A stretch of DNA of 44,765 bases, taken from assembly GCA_052148155.1 (NCBI GenBank), contig JBKQIY010000037.1, forward strand, positions 1 through 44,765, written 5' to 3'. The position numbers and the translations under genes are program-made. The stretch's first letter is position 1. The number at the start of each line of letters is the position of its first letter. Positions 16,026 to 25,270 of this stretch are shown in pieces. Source of the DNA: JBBQER01 sp052148155 (lineage in GTDB: Bacteria > Actinomycetota > Acidimicrobiia > IMCC26256 > PALSA-610). The notes under the pieces were generated by a model. It worked only from the letters and a program-made list of their open reading frames with translations, had not been told where the DNA came from and did not search any database.

Positions 16026-18296
16026 TCAGCGCGAGGCGCTGCCCGCGGGGACGGGTTCCGGCGTCGGGTCGTCGAGGTCGAGGGTCGGTTCGTCGCCGCT
16101 TTCGGAGACGCCGATGCGTTGGTAGATGGCCCGCATTGGCTTGGGTGCCCACCAGTTGGCGTCGCCCATGAGGCGCATGAAGGCGGGGACGAGGACGCCG
16201 CGGATCAGGGTGGCGTCCATGAGCACCGCGAGGGTCAGGCCGATGCCGAACAGCTTGATGAACGACACGCTCGACGTCGCGAAGGAGAGGAACACCACCG
16301 CGAGGAGGACGGCCGCTGAGGTGACGATCCGTCCGGTGCGTTCCAGCCCACGCGCGACCGACATGGTGGTCGAGGCGCCGTGATCGTGTTCTTCCTTGAT
16401 GCGCGACAGCAGGAAGACTTCGTAGTCCATCGACAATCCGAACGCGATGCAGAACATCAGGATCGGCATCGTGGTGCTGAGGCTGCCGGTGGCGGTGAAG
16501 TGCAACAGGCCGGCGCCGTGACCTTCTTGGAACACCCAGACCATCGCACCGAACGTCGCGGACAGGCTGAGCACGTTGAGGAAGAGCGCTTTGAGCGGGA
16601 CGAGCACGCTGCCGAACATCAAGAACAACGTGATGAATGTAACGAGCGCGATGATGCCTAACGCCAGCGGAAGTTTGGCGAAGATCGCGGCCTTCCCGTC
16701 GATCAGTTGTGCGGATGCCCCGTCGACGAGAACCGGCCACGGCGCGGGCAACGACCTGATCTGGGTGATGAGATGTTCACCGGACGCGGACTCTGGTTGC
16801 AGCGTCGCGACCGGCACGACCGACAGCCACGTCCCGGTCGGGTTCGCGAACCGTTGCGACACAGCCGCGGTCGGGGCGGCGACCCGCTGGCCGTTGATGT
16901 ACGAGCCGGTCAGCGCGTCGACGCGGGCCACACCAGTCAGCGTCGATACGCGCGCCGCGTAGGCGGCGATGTCGGTCGGGCGGTTGCCGTTCGGGGCGAC
17001 GATCGCGAACGCGTTCGTTTCGCCGGAGCTGAAGTTGGCTTCGATGGCGTCAGACGCGGCTCGGGTGCTCGCCGACGGTGGAAGGACCCGAGCGTCGGGG
17101 TTGGAGAACTTGATGCCGAGGAATGGCGAGCCGAGGACCAACAACACGACGATGACCGCGGTCGCGATCGGCACCGGCCGGCGCATCACGGCAGTGGCGA
17201 GGCGATGCCAGAACCCTTCGCCGATCTCAGCCGTGTGGGGTTCGCGGTGGAAGCGGTGCAGGATCGCACGGCGGACGTCGAGGGAGTTCACCCGATGGCC
17301 GAGCACCGCAAGCAGAGCGGGCAGGACGATGAGAGCGCCGCTGGCGGCGATGACGACGACCGCGACGCCGGCATACGCAAAGGACCGCAAGAAGTACAGC
17401 GGGAACACCAACAAGGCGGCGAGGGAGATCCCGACGGTCGCGGCGCTGAACAGCACCGTTCGACCCGCGGTCTCCACGGTACACACGACTGCCTCGTCGG
17501 GCATCAACCCGGCGCGCAGCTCGTCGCGGAAGCGGTTCACGATGAACAAGCTGTAATCGATCGCCAGTCCCAGGCCGAGAGCGGTCGTGAGGTTGAGCGA
17601 AAAGATCGAGACGTTGGTGACGCTTTCGATGGCCGTCAGGGCCGCGAACGTGCCCCCAATCGCCAAGATCCCAACCGCGAGGGGGAGGCTCGCGGCGATG
17701 ACGCTGCCGAACACGAAGATCAACAACACGAGCGTGATCGGGATCGCGATCCCGTCCGCTTTGCCCAGGTCGCGGGTGACGGTATCGCCCAGCTGGCGGT
17801 ACACGGCGGCCTGACCGGTCGTAGAAACATCGACCGCGCCGTGGACGCCAACCAAGCCCGGTTCAAGCTGGTGGACACGCACGTTGACCTGGTCGTCGTT
17901 GCCGGTCAGACGCGCGAAGATCAGCGCCTGGTGACCGTTCGCGGAACGCAACGGGGCGACATCGCCGAGTGACCAGTACGAGGCGACCCCGTCGGTGCCG
18001 GCGTCGGCCGCAAGTTGCGCAGTGAGTGCCTCACCTTCGGCGGCCACCTCAGGCGAGTCGACCGTACCGGCACGCGCGGTCACCAACAGCACCAGGTTCG
18101 GGTTTCCGGTATGGAACTGGGAATCCAAGATGGCATCCGCGCGCGATGACGACGCAGATGGATCCGTGAACCCGCCCGTACTCAGCTTGGAAGCGACGTT
18201 GCCGCCGTACGCGAACGAGGCGGCCACCACAATGAAACCGAACACGAGCACGCGACGACGGTGGCGGACGACGGCCTTGGCGAAGCGATGCAACAT
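16026..18296 (-). CDS. MMPL-family RND transporter
   Basis: A 756-residue inner-membrane exporter with the two-fold MMPL layout: one TM helix, an extracellular loop (about 45-180), five TM helices, then the same again. Motifs are GLGLAIDYSLFIVNRFRDEL around residue 245 and FGLSMDYEVFLLSRIKEE around 635; the DY pairs sit in the proton-relay helices. Length fits small actinobacterial MMPLs. ATG 18296 is chosen for the GAGGGG ribosome binding site; an in-frame TTG lies 15 bases upstream. It is first gene of an operon with hydrolase, reductase and lipoprotein, divergent from a TetR gene. The role is likely export of a lipid or hydrophobic compound. Confidence 0.93.
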   Translation of the reverse strand: MLHRFAKAVVRHRRRVLVFGFIVVAASFAYGGNVASKLSTGGFTDPSASSSRADAILDSQFHTGNPNLVLLVTARAGTVDSPEVAAEGEALTAQLAADAGTDGVASYWSLGDVAPLRSANGHQALIFARLTGNDDQVNVRVHQLEPGLVGVHGAVDVSTTGQAAVYRQLGDTVTRDLGKADGIAIPITLVLLIFVFGSVIAASLPLAVGILAIGGTFAALTAIESVTNVSIFSLNLTTALGLGLAIDYSLFIVNRFRDELRAGLMPDEAVVCTVETAGRTVLFSAATVGISLAALLVFPLYFLRSFAYAGVAVVVIAASGALIVLPALLAVLGHRVNSLDVRRAILHRFHREPHTAEIGEGFWHRLATAVMRRPVPIATAVIVVLLVLGSPFLGIKFSNPDARVLPPSASTRAASDAIEANFSSGETNAFAIVAPNGNRPTDIAAYAARVSTLTGVARVDALTGSYINGQRVAAPTAAVSQRFANPTGTWLSVVPVATLQPESASGEHLITQIRSLPAPWPVLVDGASAQLIDGKAAIFAKLPLALGIIALVTFITLFLMFGSVLVPLKALFLNVLSLSATFGAMVWVFQEGHGAGLLHFTATGSLSTTMPILMFCIAFGLSMDYEVFLLSRIKEEHDHGASTTMSVARGLERTGRIVTSAAVLLAVVFLSFATSSVSFIKLFGIGLTLAVLMDATLIRGVLVPAFMRLMGDANWWAPKPMRAIYQRIGVSESGDEPTLDLDDPTPEPVPAGSASR

Positions 18297-18338
18297 GTCA
18301 GAACCCCTCAATCAACGTCAACAAGCGAAGTGGTCAGA

Positions 18339-18429
18339 TTGTGAGCGGTGCTCTCTTGATGAGAGCGATGATCATCCTCTTGACCGACACTGTCAAGAGC
18401 ACTGCTCACAAATTATGGTCATTGCTCTC
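18339..18429. promoter_or_regulatory. Nested inverted-repeat operator between MMPL and TetR
   Basis: Long imperfect inverted repeat: 18339-18359 (TTGTGAGCGGTGCTCTCTTGA) pairs with 18393-18411 (TCAAGAGCACTGCTCACAA). Inside it lie a perfect short palindrome GCTCTC-ttgat-GAGAGC (18350-18366) and CTCTTGAC-n7-GTCAAGAG (18377-18399). A further GCTCTC half-site is at 18424-18429. The cluster of GCTCTC/GAGAGC half-sites suggests cooperative binding of the TetR protein. Confidence 0.7.
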
Positions 18430-18450
18430 CATCTGTGGCATGCTGGCCGG

Positions 18451-19170
18451 ATGGAGGCCAAAGGGATCGTGAAGAACGCCCGCGAACGGGTCAGGGCCGC
18501 AGTCAGCGCCGACATCGCCGCCGAAGCCCGCCGCCAGCTGGCCGAGGTGGGTGCCGGTGCCTTGTCGCTGCGGGCCGTCGCCCGCGAGCTCGGGATGGCG
18601 TCGTCGGCGATGTACCGCTACTTCCCGTCACGCGACGACCTGCTCACCACGCTGATCGTCGAGGCCTACGACGCACTCGGCGAAGTTGCCGAGACCGCAG
18701 CCCTGACTCGTGGCACCGCGTTCCTCCGGTGGCAAACCGTGTGCCGGGCGATCCGTCAATGGGCACTCGATCATCCGCACGAGTACGTGCTGCTGTACGG
18801 ATCACCGGTACCCGGCTACCACGCACCGCCGATCACGCTCGCCCCCGCGAGCCGGGTCACGCTCGTGCTCGCCAACCTGATCGCCGACGCGCACCGAGCG
18901 GGCGAACTCGCGCCCGACGACGGGCCCGCGCTCCCCCGAGCTGTCGCCACCCAAGTGCGCCCCGTTGCCGAACTCGCGATGCCCGCGGTCCCACTCGCGA
19001 CCGTTGCGCAAGCCCTGCTGGTGTGGGCGCAACTGTTCGGACAGATCAGCTTCGAACTGTTCGAACGCTTCGAAGGGATCGTCGAGAAACCCGAAGTGCT
19101 CTTCGAGCACGCCGTCACGATGATGGCCCGACAGCTCGGCATCCGCTCAACCCGACCGACGCGATCGTGA
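18451..19170 (+). CDS. TetR-family regulator of the MMPL operon
   Basis: A 239-residue protein. HTH at about residues 30-75: ALSLRAVARELGMASSAMYR then YFPSRDDLLTTLI. The C-terminal domain contains LRWQTVCRAIRQWALDHPHEY and LYGSPVPGYHAP, matching the WHG (TetR_C_13) ligand-binding domain. ATG 18451 is the first codon compatible with the HTH; upstream in-frame sequence is MMPL-antisense. It is divergent from the exporter operon with a large palindromic region between, so it probably represses export until a ligand binds. Confidence 0.9.
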   Translation: MEAKGIVKNARERVRAAVSADIAAEARRQLAEVGAGALSLRAVARELGMASSAMYRYFPSRDDLLTTLIVEAYDALGEVAETAALTRGTAFLRWQTVCRAIRQWALDHPHEYVLLYGSPVPGYHAPPITLAPASRVTLVLANLIADAHRAGELAPDDGPALPRAVATQVRPVAELAMPAVPLATVAQALLVWAQLFGQISFELFERFEGIVEKPEVLFEHAVTMMARQLGIRSTRPTRS

Positions 19171-19482
19171 CTGCGTAACTCGCGCGTGTAAGGGCGGACG
19201 ACAGACCGGGCGTGCGATCGCCGATCGCGGTCGCGGTCGCGGCAAGGACCGCCGTGCTCCCCGAAGCCGGCGACTCAGCGTTAGCTGACCGGGAGTACGG
19301 GACCGCACGGAGCGTCCGCGTGGGGAGCGGCCATCCGTCGGCCAGCGATCAGTCCGGAAAATAACAAGTGATGCGCGAGTGATGCGCTCCGACTGCCATC
19401 GTCGTCCTCGGATCAGTACATGCACCAGCGCCGTTTGACTGGTCGGCTGACCGGTGAGACGGCTCGATAGGAGGCGATCGCG
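19171..19482. other. 312-bp intergenic stretch
   Basis: No gene seen. The last 25 bp carry the GATAGGAGG ribosome binding site of the next gene. A promoter for the downstream operon presumably lies here but I cannot pick boxes with confidence. Confidence 0.4.
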
Positions 19483-19743
19483 ATGACGACAGTGATGGTG
19501 TTTCATGAGGTCGACGATGTCGATCATTGGCTTCGCTCACCCAAGCGCGAAGAGTTCTTCAGGCCGCTCGGGATGACCTTGCGTACCTTCGTCGATCCCG
19601 ACGAGACGAATCGGGTGGGGCTGATTGTCAGCGTGCCCGATCTGGACACGCTACGAACGGCGCTGGCGACTCAAGCCGCGGCCGATGCCATGAAGTTTGA
19701 CGGCGTGCGTCCCGAGACCATGGTCATGCTGATCGAGTCGTAA
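19483..19743 (+). CDS. Small dimeric alpha/beta-barrel-like hypothetical protein
   Basis: An 86-residue conserved hypothetical: TVMVFHEVDDVDHWLRSPKR, then EEFFRPLG and a C-terminal AAADAMKFDGVRPETMVMLI. The pattern and size resemble antibiotic-biosynthesis-monooxygenase-like or EthD-type ferredoxin-fold proteins, which often dimerise. An AGGAGG ribosome binding site lies eight bases upstream. It heads a run of small genes (VOC, another small barrel protein, MBL-fold) with short gaps. Confidence 0.75.
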   Translation: MTTVMVFHEVDDVDHWLRSPKREEFFRPLGMTLRTFVDPDETNRVGLIVSVPDLDTLRTALATQAAADAMKFDGVRPETMVMLIES

Positions 19744-19786
19744 CAACCGCGGCCCGCATCGAAAAATCAGGAACCAAGGGAGCGCC

Positions 19787-20189
19787 ATGCCGGACGTCTC
19801 GGGAATCCACCATGTGTCTGTCACTGTGACCGACATCGAGCGCAGTGTCCCGTGGTACAGCGAGGTGCTCGGGTTGACCAAGCTGATGGAAGAATCACAC
19901 CCCGACGGCGCCGGTCATGCCGTCGTGCTCGGCAAGCCTGACTGGTCGATGTGCGTTGGGCTCCACACACACACACCCAACGAACGAACGCGAGCGATTC
20001 TCGGAGTCGAGGACCGGACTCGACCACATCGGCTTGATGGTGTCCGGTCGCGCCGAGTTAGACGCCTGGGAGTCGAGGCTGACAGAACTGGGAGTCGAGC
20101 ACTCGCCGGTCAACGACCAGGGCGGCTACGCGGTACTCGTGTTCCGAGACCCCGACAACATCCAACTCGAGTTCTTTTCCATGGGCTGA
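19787..20189 (+). pseudogene. VOC (glyoxalase/bleomycin-resistance) protein with frameshift
   Basis: The first half (VSGIHHVSVTVTDIERSVPW, YSEVLGLTKLMEES) and the second half (TGLDHIGLMVSGRAELDAWE, YAVLVFRDPDNIQLEFF) are the two beta-alpha-beta-beta-beta modules of one VOC protein of about 133 residues, but they lie in different frames. The shift of one position falls in a low-complexity tract at about 19963-19995, made of a CA dinucleotide run followed by three ACGA-like units. Loss of one CA or gain of one 4-base unit would explain it. The metal-ligand histidine (HHVSV) and glutamate (LEFF) are both present, so the restored protein would look functional. It could be sequencing error, decay or slippage-controlled expression. 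Confidence 0.8.
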
Positions 20190-20224
20190 CGCAGGCCCAA
20201 CCCAAGTGAAGGATGGAGGATCCC

Positions 20225-20488
20225 ATGTTCGTGACAGTCATTCATCGAATCCATGACCCCAAAGGGTTCCAGGAAGCTGAGGCCAAAGCACTCGAGGCCG
20301 GACTCCCTGCCATTGTCGCGCTGCCAGTGCACGCGGCAACTCGTGATCACCGACTCGGCATTTGCATCTGGGAAGGCGAATCAGTGGCGGCGGTACGCGA
20401 GGTCGTTGAGGGCGCGGTCGGACCGTACGCCGATAACGAGTACTCCGAGATGGAAGTTGACGGTCTCACGCCTCAGCTTCAGACCTAG
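20225..20488 (+). CDS. Small hypothetical protein, ferredoxin-fold-like
   Basis: An 87-residue protein (MFVTVIHRIHDPKGFQEAEA) with alternating strands and helices and a C-terminal VREVVEGAVGPYADNEYSEM. It resembles small dimeric alpha/beta-barrel proteins in size and pattern but no catalytic residues stand out. GGAGGA ribosome binding site ends three bases before ATG 20225. Follows the VOC gene by 35 bp in the same direction. Confidence 0.7.
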   Translation: MFVTVIHRIHDPKGFQEAEAKALEAGLPAIVALPVHAATRDHRLGICIWEGESVAAVREVVEGAVGPYADNEYSEMEVDGLTPQLQT

Positions 20489-20583
20489 CCGCGAGTAGCT
20501 GCGGTTCCCGTTGGTTTCGATCGCGGCCGGTACAGCGTGCAGCTCCCGGCTGCGATCGAGAGCACCTGCCCAAGCGAGGAAGC

Positions 20584-21420
20584 ATGACGTTCGCCCCGAT
20601 TGCACCGACCACCACCGTCGCACCGACGAAGATCGCGCACGACACGTACGTGATTCACCAGGTGCAGCCGGCCCTCGGTCAGCCGCTGTTCGTGTACATC
20701 AACTCGATGGTGATCCTGGGCAAGGATCCGGTCATCGTCGACACCGGCACGCCGGCGAACCGCAAGCAATGGCTGGATGACGTCTTCTCGCTCGTGGAGC
20801 CCGAGGACGTTCGCTGGATCTTCCTTTCGCACGACGACGTCGATCACACGGGCAACCTGGACGAAGCTTTGACCGCATGCCCCAACGCCAGGTTGGTGTG
20901 CAACTGGGCGATGGTGGAACGGCATACGAACTGTTTCGACTTCCCGCTGGAGCGCTGCCGGTGGGTCGTGCACGGCGAAACGTTCGATGTCGGCGACCGG
21001 GTTCTGCACGCGTTGCGCCCACCCGTGTTCGATTCGCCGACGACCCGCGGTCTGTACGACTCGACAACCGGCGTGTACTGGGCGGTCGACACGTTCGCGA
21101 CGCCACTCCCCGATCCGAATATGACGATCGCGGACCTCGACCAGGACTTCTGGTTCCATGGCTTGTGGCTGTTCGCACTTGGTGCCGTGAGCCCGTGGCT
21201 GACGATGCTCGACACCGACAAGTACGGCAAGTCCGTCGACCGCGTGCAGAACCTCGACATCACGACGATCGCGAGCTGTCACAGCCCGGTGATCGAGGGC
21301 CCGTTCATCGAGCAGGCGTTCGGACGCATCCGCGAGCTGCCGACGCTCGACGCGCCGACGTTGCCGGATCAATCCATCCTCGACCAGATCGTGTCGGCGA
21401 CCTCGATACCCCAATCCTGA
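20584..21420 (+). CDS. MBL-fold metallo-hydrolase, di-iron-like
   Basis: A 278-residue metallo-beta-lactamase-fold protein. VIVDTGTP (about residue 50) precedes the first metal motif SHDDVDHTG at residues 82-90. The canonical H-x-H-x-D-H is H-D-D-V-D-H here, as in flavodiiron/ODP-type MBL proteins that use an acidic residue in place of the second histidine and bind iron. Further ligands are AVDTFAT (about 177) and SCHSPVIEG near 233. No flavodoxin domain follows, so it is like stand-alone ODP domains. Preceded by GAGGAAGC just before the ATG. It converges on the BTAD regulator with only 21 bp between stops. Confidence 0.85.
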   Translation: MTFAPIAPTTTVAPTKIAHDTYVIHQVQPALGQPLFVYINSMVILGKDPVIVDTGTPANRKQWLDDVFSLVEPEDVRWIFLSHDDVDHTGNLDEALTACPNARLVCNWAMVERHTNCFDFPLERCRWVVHGETFDVGDRVLHALRPPVFDSPTTRGLYDSTTGVYWAVDTFATPLPDPNMTIADLDQDFWFHGLWLFALGAVSPWLTMLDTDKYGKSVDRVQNLDITTIASCHSPVIEGPFIEQAFGRIRELPTLDAPTLPDQSILDQIVSATSIPQS

Positions 21421-21441
21421 CCGTCGCCGGGCTCGCCGGCA

Positions 21442-24400
21442 TCAACGCATCGGCGCGGCGTCGGGTTGCGCATCGGCCAGCTCGTCGATTCGGGGGATCC
21501 AAGTCCGGAATCCCAAGCTCCGGCACAGCTCGGATGCCTCGCCGAGCCAGGCCTGTCCTTCGGCGTCGAGCTTGCCGAGCCGGCAACCCCTTGCCTGCGC
21601 GAGCGCGAAGAGCGTGGTCGCCCGGTGGTACTGCCATCCGAACGCCTCGGCGATGTCGAGCGCGGCGCGCAGGTGTTCTTCGGCATCATCATGACGTCCG
21701 AGGAGCGACTCAAGTTTCCCGACGTAAGCGGCGATCGGCCCCTGACTCGTCACACCGTTGAACGCGACATCGTTCGCGAACGGCTCGAGGAGCGGCAGGA
21801 GTTGGGCCGCGGCGTCGGCGTGTTCGAGCTCGATCGCGATGATGGCGTAGGCAATGATGCAGGTGGTCCAGATGTTGTCGACGGGCAGCTCCGCGAAGCC
21901 GCTCGCCATCCCGTCGTCCAGGATCTCGCGTGCAGTGTGCTCGCGCCCGACGGCGGTGCAGATGATGCCGTACGCGAGCTTGAACGCGAGGGCCGCGGGG
22001 TCGTCCTTCGTCGCCTGCTCCACCAGCGGGAAGAGCTCGTCATGGCGGCCGGCGAACGTGCCGATCACGAAGAACTCGCCGGCGAAGAACGTGAAGGCGT
22101 CCGGCGCCGCGATCTGCATGCCGAGCTCGAGTGTCTTCGTCGCCGCCGACTCGGCTTCGACGAGGCGGCCCGCCATCGTCACCGTGAACGCCTCGAGCAG
22201 GCCGACCGTCCAGCGCAATCGCGGCTCCCCGATGGTGCGCGCCGTCGCCCGGAGCTTCGCGAGGCTGCGAGCTGCCGTCACATGATCGGCTGATTCGATC
22301 GCGATGCTGTAGGCCACGAGATGGGCACCGAATTCGAGCCGCGGGTCGCCGGACGCCTCCGCAACCGCGACCGCTTTCGCCGCGACGTCGGACCGCACCT
22401 TGGCGCTCCCGGGCTCCCACAGACCGCACAGCACCGCTGGCGCGATTCGCGCGAGCAACGTCGGATCATGATACGCGTCGGCCAGCTCGAGCGCCTTGTG
22501 CGCCGACGCGACCCGGCGCTCGGCATCCGGCGTAAAGACGAGGCTCTGTGCCAACAGCGCGAGCAGTCGGGCGTAGGTCGCGGTATCGGACTGGTCCGCG
22601 ACCGCAACCGCCGCCTCGACGGTCGCCAGATACTCGGGTGCACGCGGATCAAGTCGCATGAAGCCGCGGTTCGATGCGAGCGCAGCCCGGATAAGCGGGT
22701 CGTGCGCGCCGCTGCGGCGGGCAAGGTCGGCCCCTTGCGCGAGGGTGTCTTGGGCTTGCGGGTCGCCGGCCCGGAGTTGCGCATCGCCAAGCCGCACGAG
22801 CAGATCGGCGCGTTCGGCGTCGGGGCGATGCATGGCGATCGCCATGTCGAGCGCGATGCGGTAGTGGTACGACGCCTCCGTTGGTGCAAGCTGTTCGAAC
22901 GCCTGATCGCCGGCGAGCGTCGACCACCGCTGTGCCGCGCCGGGCCAGCCCGCGCGTGCACAATGCCGCGCGAGCTGGACCACAACGTCGGGTCCGACGT
23001 CCTCGGTGCGCTCTTCGAGGGAGCGGGCAGCTTGTCCGTGCAAGCGGACGCGAAGCGATCGCCCCAGGTCGGCGTACAACGCATTGGCGACGAGCGCGTG
23101 CACGAACCGCGTCGATCGCCGTACCGACCCGGCGTCGACCAGGAGACCGGCGCGCGTTGCGGTATCGAGCGTTTCGACCACGACCGACTCCGGAAGTCCG
23201 AGCATGTCGACGAGCACGTCTTCGGAGAACTCGATCCCGAGCACCGACGCCGCGGTCAGGACGCGCGACGCATCGGCGCCGAGCGCGCTGACGCGGCTCC
23301 ACACGACGTCGCGCAGGCTCGGCGGTACATCTTGCTCACTCGCGGCTGGTAGGTCAGATGCGGTAACGCCCGTATCGTCCAAGCGGCCCGACTCGACCCA
23401 GTGCCGGATGAGCTGCGACGCGTAGAGCGGGTTACCGGCGGTCTCCACACGCAACGCGGCGCCAACGCGGCGCGCCTCGACATCGCCTGTTACCGGAGCG
23501 ACGATGGCGACCAGATCGGCCAGCTCGTCGTCGTCGAAGCCGGCGAGCTGCAAACCACGATGCTCGCCTCGTTCGAGATCGGCAAGCGCGGTTCGCAATT
23601 GCTCCGACGCGTGCTCACCCGATTCGCGGCTGCTGGCAACAATGAGGACCGGCGCGTCGGCCAGCGCGTGCGTGATGTGACGCAACATCAACAACGCAGT
23701 CGGCTCCGCCCACTGGAGGTCGTCGAACATGAGCACGAGAGGCCGCGGCGTCGCGATGCGACGGAGCAGATCGGTCGCGGCCTCGAACACGAGGAATCGT
23801 TCGGTGGCATCGTCGGACACCGTCGGGTCCGGAGCGGTCTCTACTCGCGTTGCGAGCTGTGGGCAGATTCGCGCTAGCTCGCCACCGCACCGCGCGACAT
23901 GCTCGACCAGGAGATCGACCGGTGCGTGTTCAACGCAGTCGGCCAGCACGCTGCGGAACGGTTGGAGCGGTACCCCGGTCTCATCGCATCGCCCGTAGAC
24001 GACGGTCGCGTCGGCCGTCGACACCACCGATTGCGCGAACGCCGCCAACAAGGTCGTCTTGCCGATGCCCGGTTCGCCTCTGAGCACCACGCCGCGCAAT
24101 CCCGAACCTCGCACCAACGCGAGTTCCTCCGCGAGCGCGTCCAGCTCGTTCGCGCGGCCGACAAAGCGAGCCTCGGGCGCCAACGCGCTCGGGAGCGGGA
24201 CCGTGACTGCGTCGATCGGCGCGCGTGGGTCGGTATCAGTATCGATGCCATCCCAGCTCGTGGCGACGCGCCGCTCGATACGGACGACATCCGGGGAAGG
24301 CTCGGTCCCGAGCTCCTCGATGAGCAGTGACCGGTACTGCTGGAACGCGCGGAGCGCGTCGCCCTGGCGACCCGCGCTCGCCAGGGCGCGGATCAAGAGC

Positions 24401-24960
24401 CCACGCGAGCTATCGCGATACGGGTGTCGAGCGACCTGAACTTCGAGCACCGCGACCGCGTCGGCCGACCGGCGCGCCGAGATCAGCTCCTCGGCATAAT
24501 CATCGACCGTACCGGCATGCAGCTCGGTCAAACGAGCGATCTCGCCGTCAGCCCATTCCTCTCCCGAGAACTCCTCGAGCGCGGGTCCGATCCACAGCCC
24601 GAGCGCGCGCTCCAGGCCTCGCATCCGATCGTCGGCATCGGCCGCGCCGGCGACTGCCTCCGAAAACTGCAACACGTCGACGTCGGTCACCACCGAGTAG
24701 CCCGTGCTAGCCGTTTGCAGGGCGGCTCCGCCGATGGCCGTTCGCAGCCTGGAGACCGACATCCGCAACGCGCCGGGCGAGATCCCCAAGATGTCGGCGA
24801 GCCACTCCGATCGCAGCCGACGCGGCGAGTGAAGCGCCAGGATCGCGAGCAACCGCCGCTGGCTCGCACTCGGTAGGTCGATCGCCGAGCCGTCGACCGC
24901 GATCGCGTGTACACCGCCCAGCAAGCGCACACTCTTGATCACCGGTTCCGAGCCCACCAC
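21442..24960 (-). CDS. BTAD-domain AAA/TPR transcriptional regulator
   Basis: A 1172-residue regulator. An N-terminal winged helix (about 10-85: LPSASQRRLLAILALHSPRR) and BTAD helices (about 90-240: HPYRDSSRGLLIRALASAGR) are the SARP-type front end. An AAA_16-type NTPase follows, with Walker A GEPGIGKTTL near residue 293 and Walker B LVLMFDDLQWAE near 405, then long alpha-helical TPR-like repeats to the end. No C-terminal LuxR HTH is present, so DNA binding must be by the N-terminus. GTG 24960 has no ribosome binding site; an internal GTG (VIKSVRLLGG) is an alternative. Such proteins act as ATP-gated activators; the target is unknown. Confidence 0.9.
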   Translation of the reverse strand: MVGSEPVIKSVRLLGGVHAIAVDGSAIDLPSASQRRLLAILALHSPRRLRSEWLADILGISPGALRMSVSRLRTAIGGAALQTASTGYSVVTDVDVLQFSEAVAGAADADDRMRGLERALGLWIGPALEEFSGEEWADGEIARLTELHAGTVDDYAEELISARRSADAVAVLEVQVARHPYRDSSRGLLIRALASAGRQGDALRAFQQYRSLLIEELGTEPSPDVVRIERRVATSWDGIDTDTDPRAPIDAVTVPLPSALAPEARFVGRANELDALAEELALVRGSGLRGVVLRGEPGIGKTTLLAAFAQSVVSTADATVVYGRCDETGVPLQPFRSVLADCVEHAPVDLLVEHVARCGGELARICPQLATRVETAPDPTVSDDATERFLVFEAATDLLRRIATPRPLVLMFDDLQWAEPTALLMLRHITHALADAPVLIVASSRESGEHASEQLRTALADLERGEHRGLQLAGFDDDELADLVAIVAPVTGDVEARRVGAALRVETAGNPLYASQLIRHWVESGRLDDTGVTASDLPAASEQDVPPSLRDVVWSRVSALGADASRVLTAASVLGIEFSEDVLVDMLGLPESVVVETLDTATRAGLLVDAGSVRRSTRFVHALVANALYADLGRSLRVRLHGQAARSLEERTEDVGPDVVVQLARHCARAGWPGAAQRWSTLAGDQAFEQLAPTEASYHYRIALDMAIAMHRPDAERADLLVRLGDAQLRAGDPQAQDTLAQGADLARRSGAHDPLIRAALASNRGFMRLDPRAPEYLATVEAAVAVADQSDTATYARLLALLAQSLVFTPDAERRVASAHKALELADAYHDPTLLARIAPAVLCGLWEPGSAKVRSDVAAKAVAVAEASGDPRLEFGAHLVAYSIAIESADHVTAARSLAKLRATARTIGEPRLRWTVGLLEAFTVTMAGRLVEAESAATKTLELGMQIAAPDAFTFFAGEFFVIGTFAGRHDELFPLVEQATKDDPAALAFKLAYGIICTAVGREHTAREILDDGMASGFAELPVDNIWTTCIIAYAIIAIELEHADAAAQLLPLLEPFANDVAFNGVTSQGPIAAYVGKLESLLGRHDDAEEHLRAALDIAEAFGWQYHRATTLFALAQARGCRLGKLDAEGQAWLGEASELCRSLGFRTWIPRIDELADAQPDAAPMR

Positions 24961-25064
24961 GAGGGCATTGTCTCACGCCGACTCTTCTCGTTCGCAGCCC
25001 GCAACCCCGCCAACGGTCCACGATGCCATTACCTACAACAAGTCATCCGCTCGACCTTCCGCAC

Positions 25065-25270
25065 AGGTCATCCCGGCCGGTTTGCGATCACCCGCCGACG
25101 CCGTCCGCACTTCGCGTCTTCCTCTCCACGAGTTCGTTGCCGCGGTCCGTGAGGGACGTATCACGCCAGTTGTGCTCGAAGGTGGGGTGCGAGCATTCAA
25201 GCCAGAGGACGCCGCGTCGCTCCGGGTCCCGGCTGCCAGGAAACCTCGGGCGCGTACCGCAACGGAATGA
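25065..25270 (+). pseudogene. Truncated excisionase-like DNA-binding gene
   Basis: Encodes the C-terminal two-thirds of the protein intact at 37903-38352: LRSPADAVRTSRLPLHEFVA followed by AVREGRITPVVLEGGVRAFK, an AlpA/MerR-like helix-turn-helix with a wing. The 5' part including the first HTH is missing; homology to the intact copy starts abruptly at 25065. A frame from ATG 24935 fuses it to unrelated upstream sequence that overlaps the start of the BTAD gene. Its TGA overlaps the next ATG by four bases, as in the intact copy. Confidence 0.75.

Noticed and set aside
17995..18450. N-terminal extension of the second TetR gene
   Set aside because: The in-frame extension is antisense to MMPL and crosses the operator; ATG 18451 starts properly before the HTH.
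19963..19995. CA/ACGA tract as a CRISPR-like or functional repeat array
   Set aside because: It is about 33 bp of simple repeat inside a coding gene, without spacers. No CRISPR array was seen anywhere in the window.
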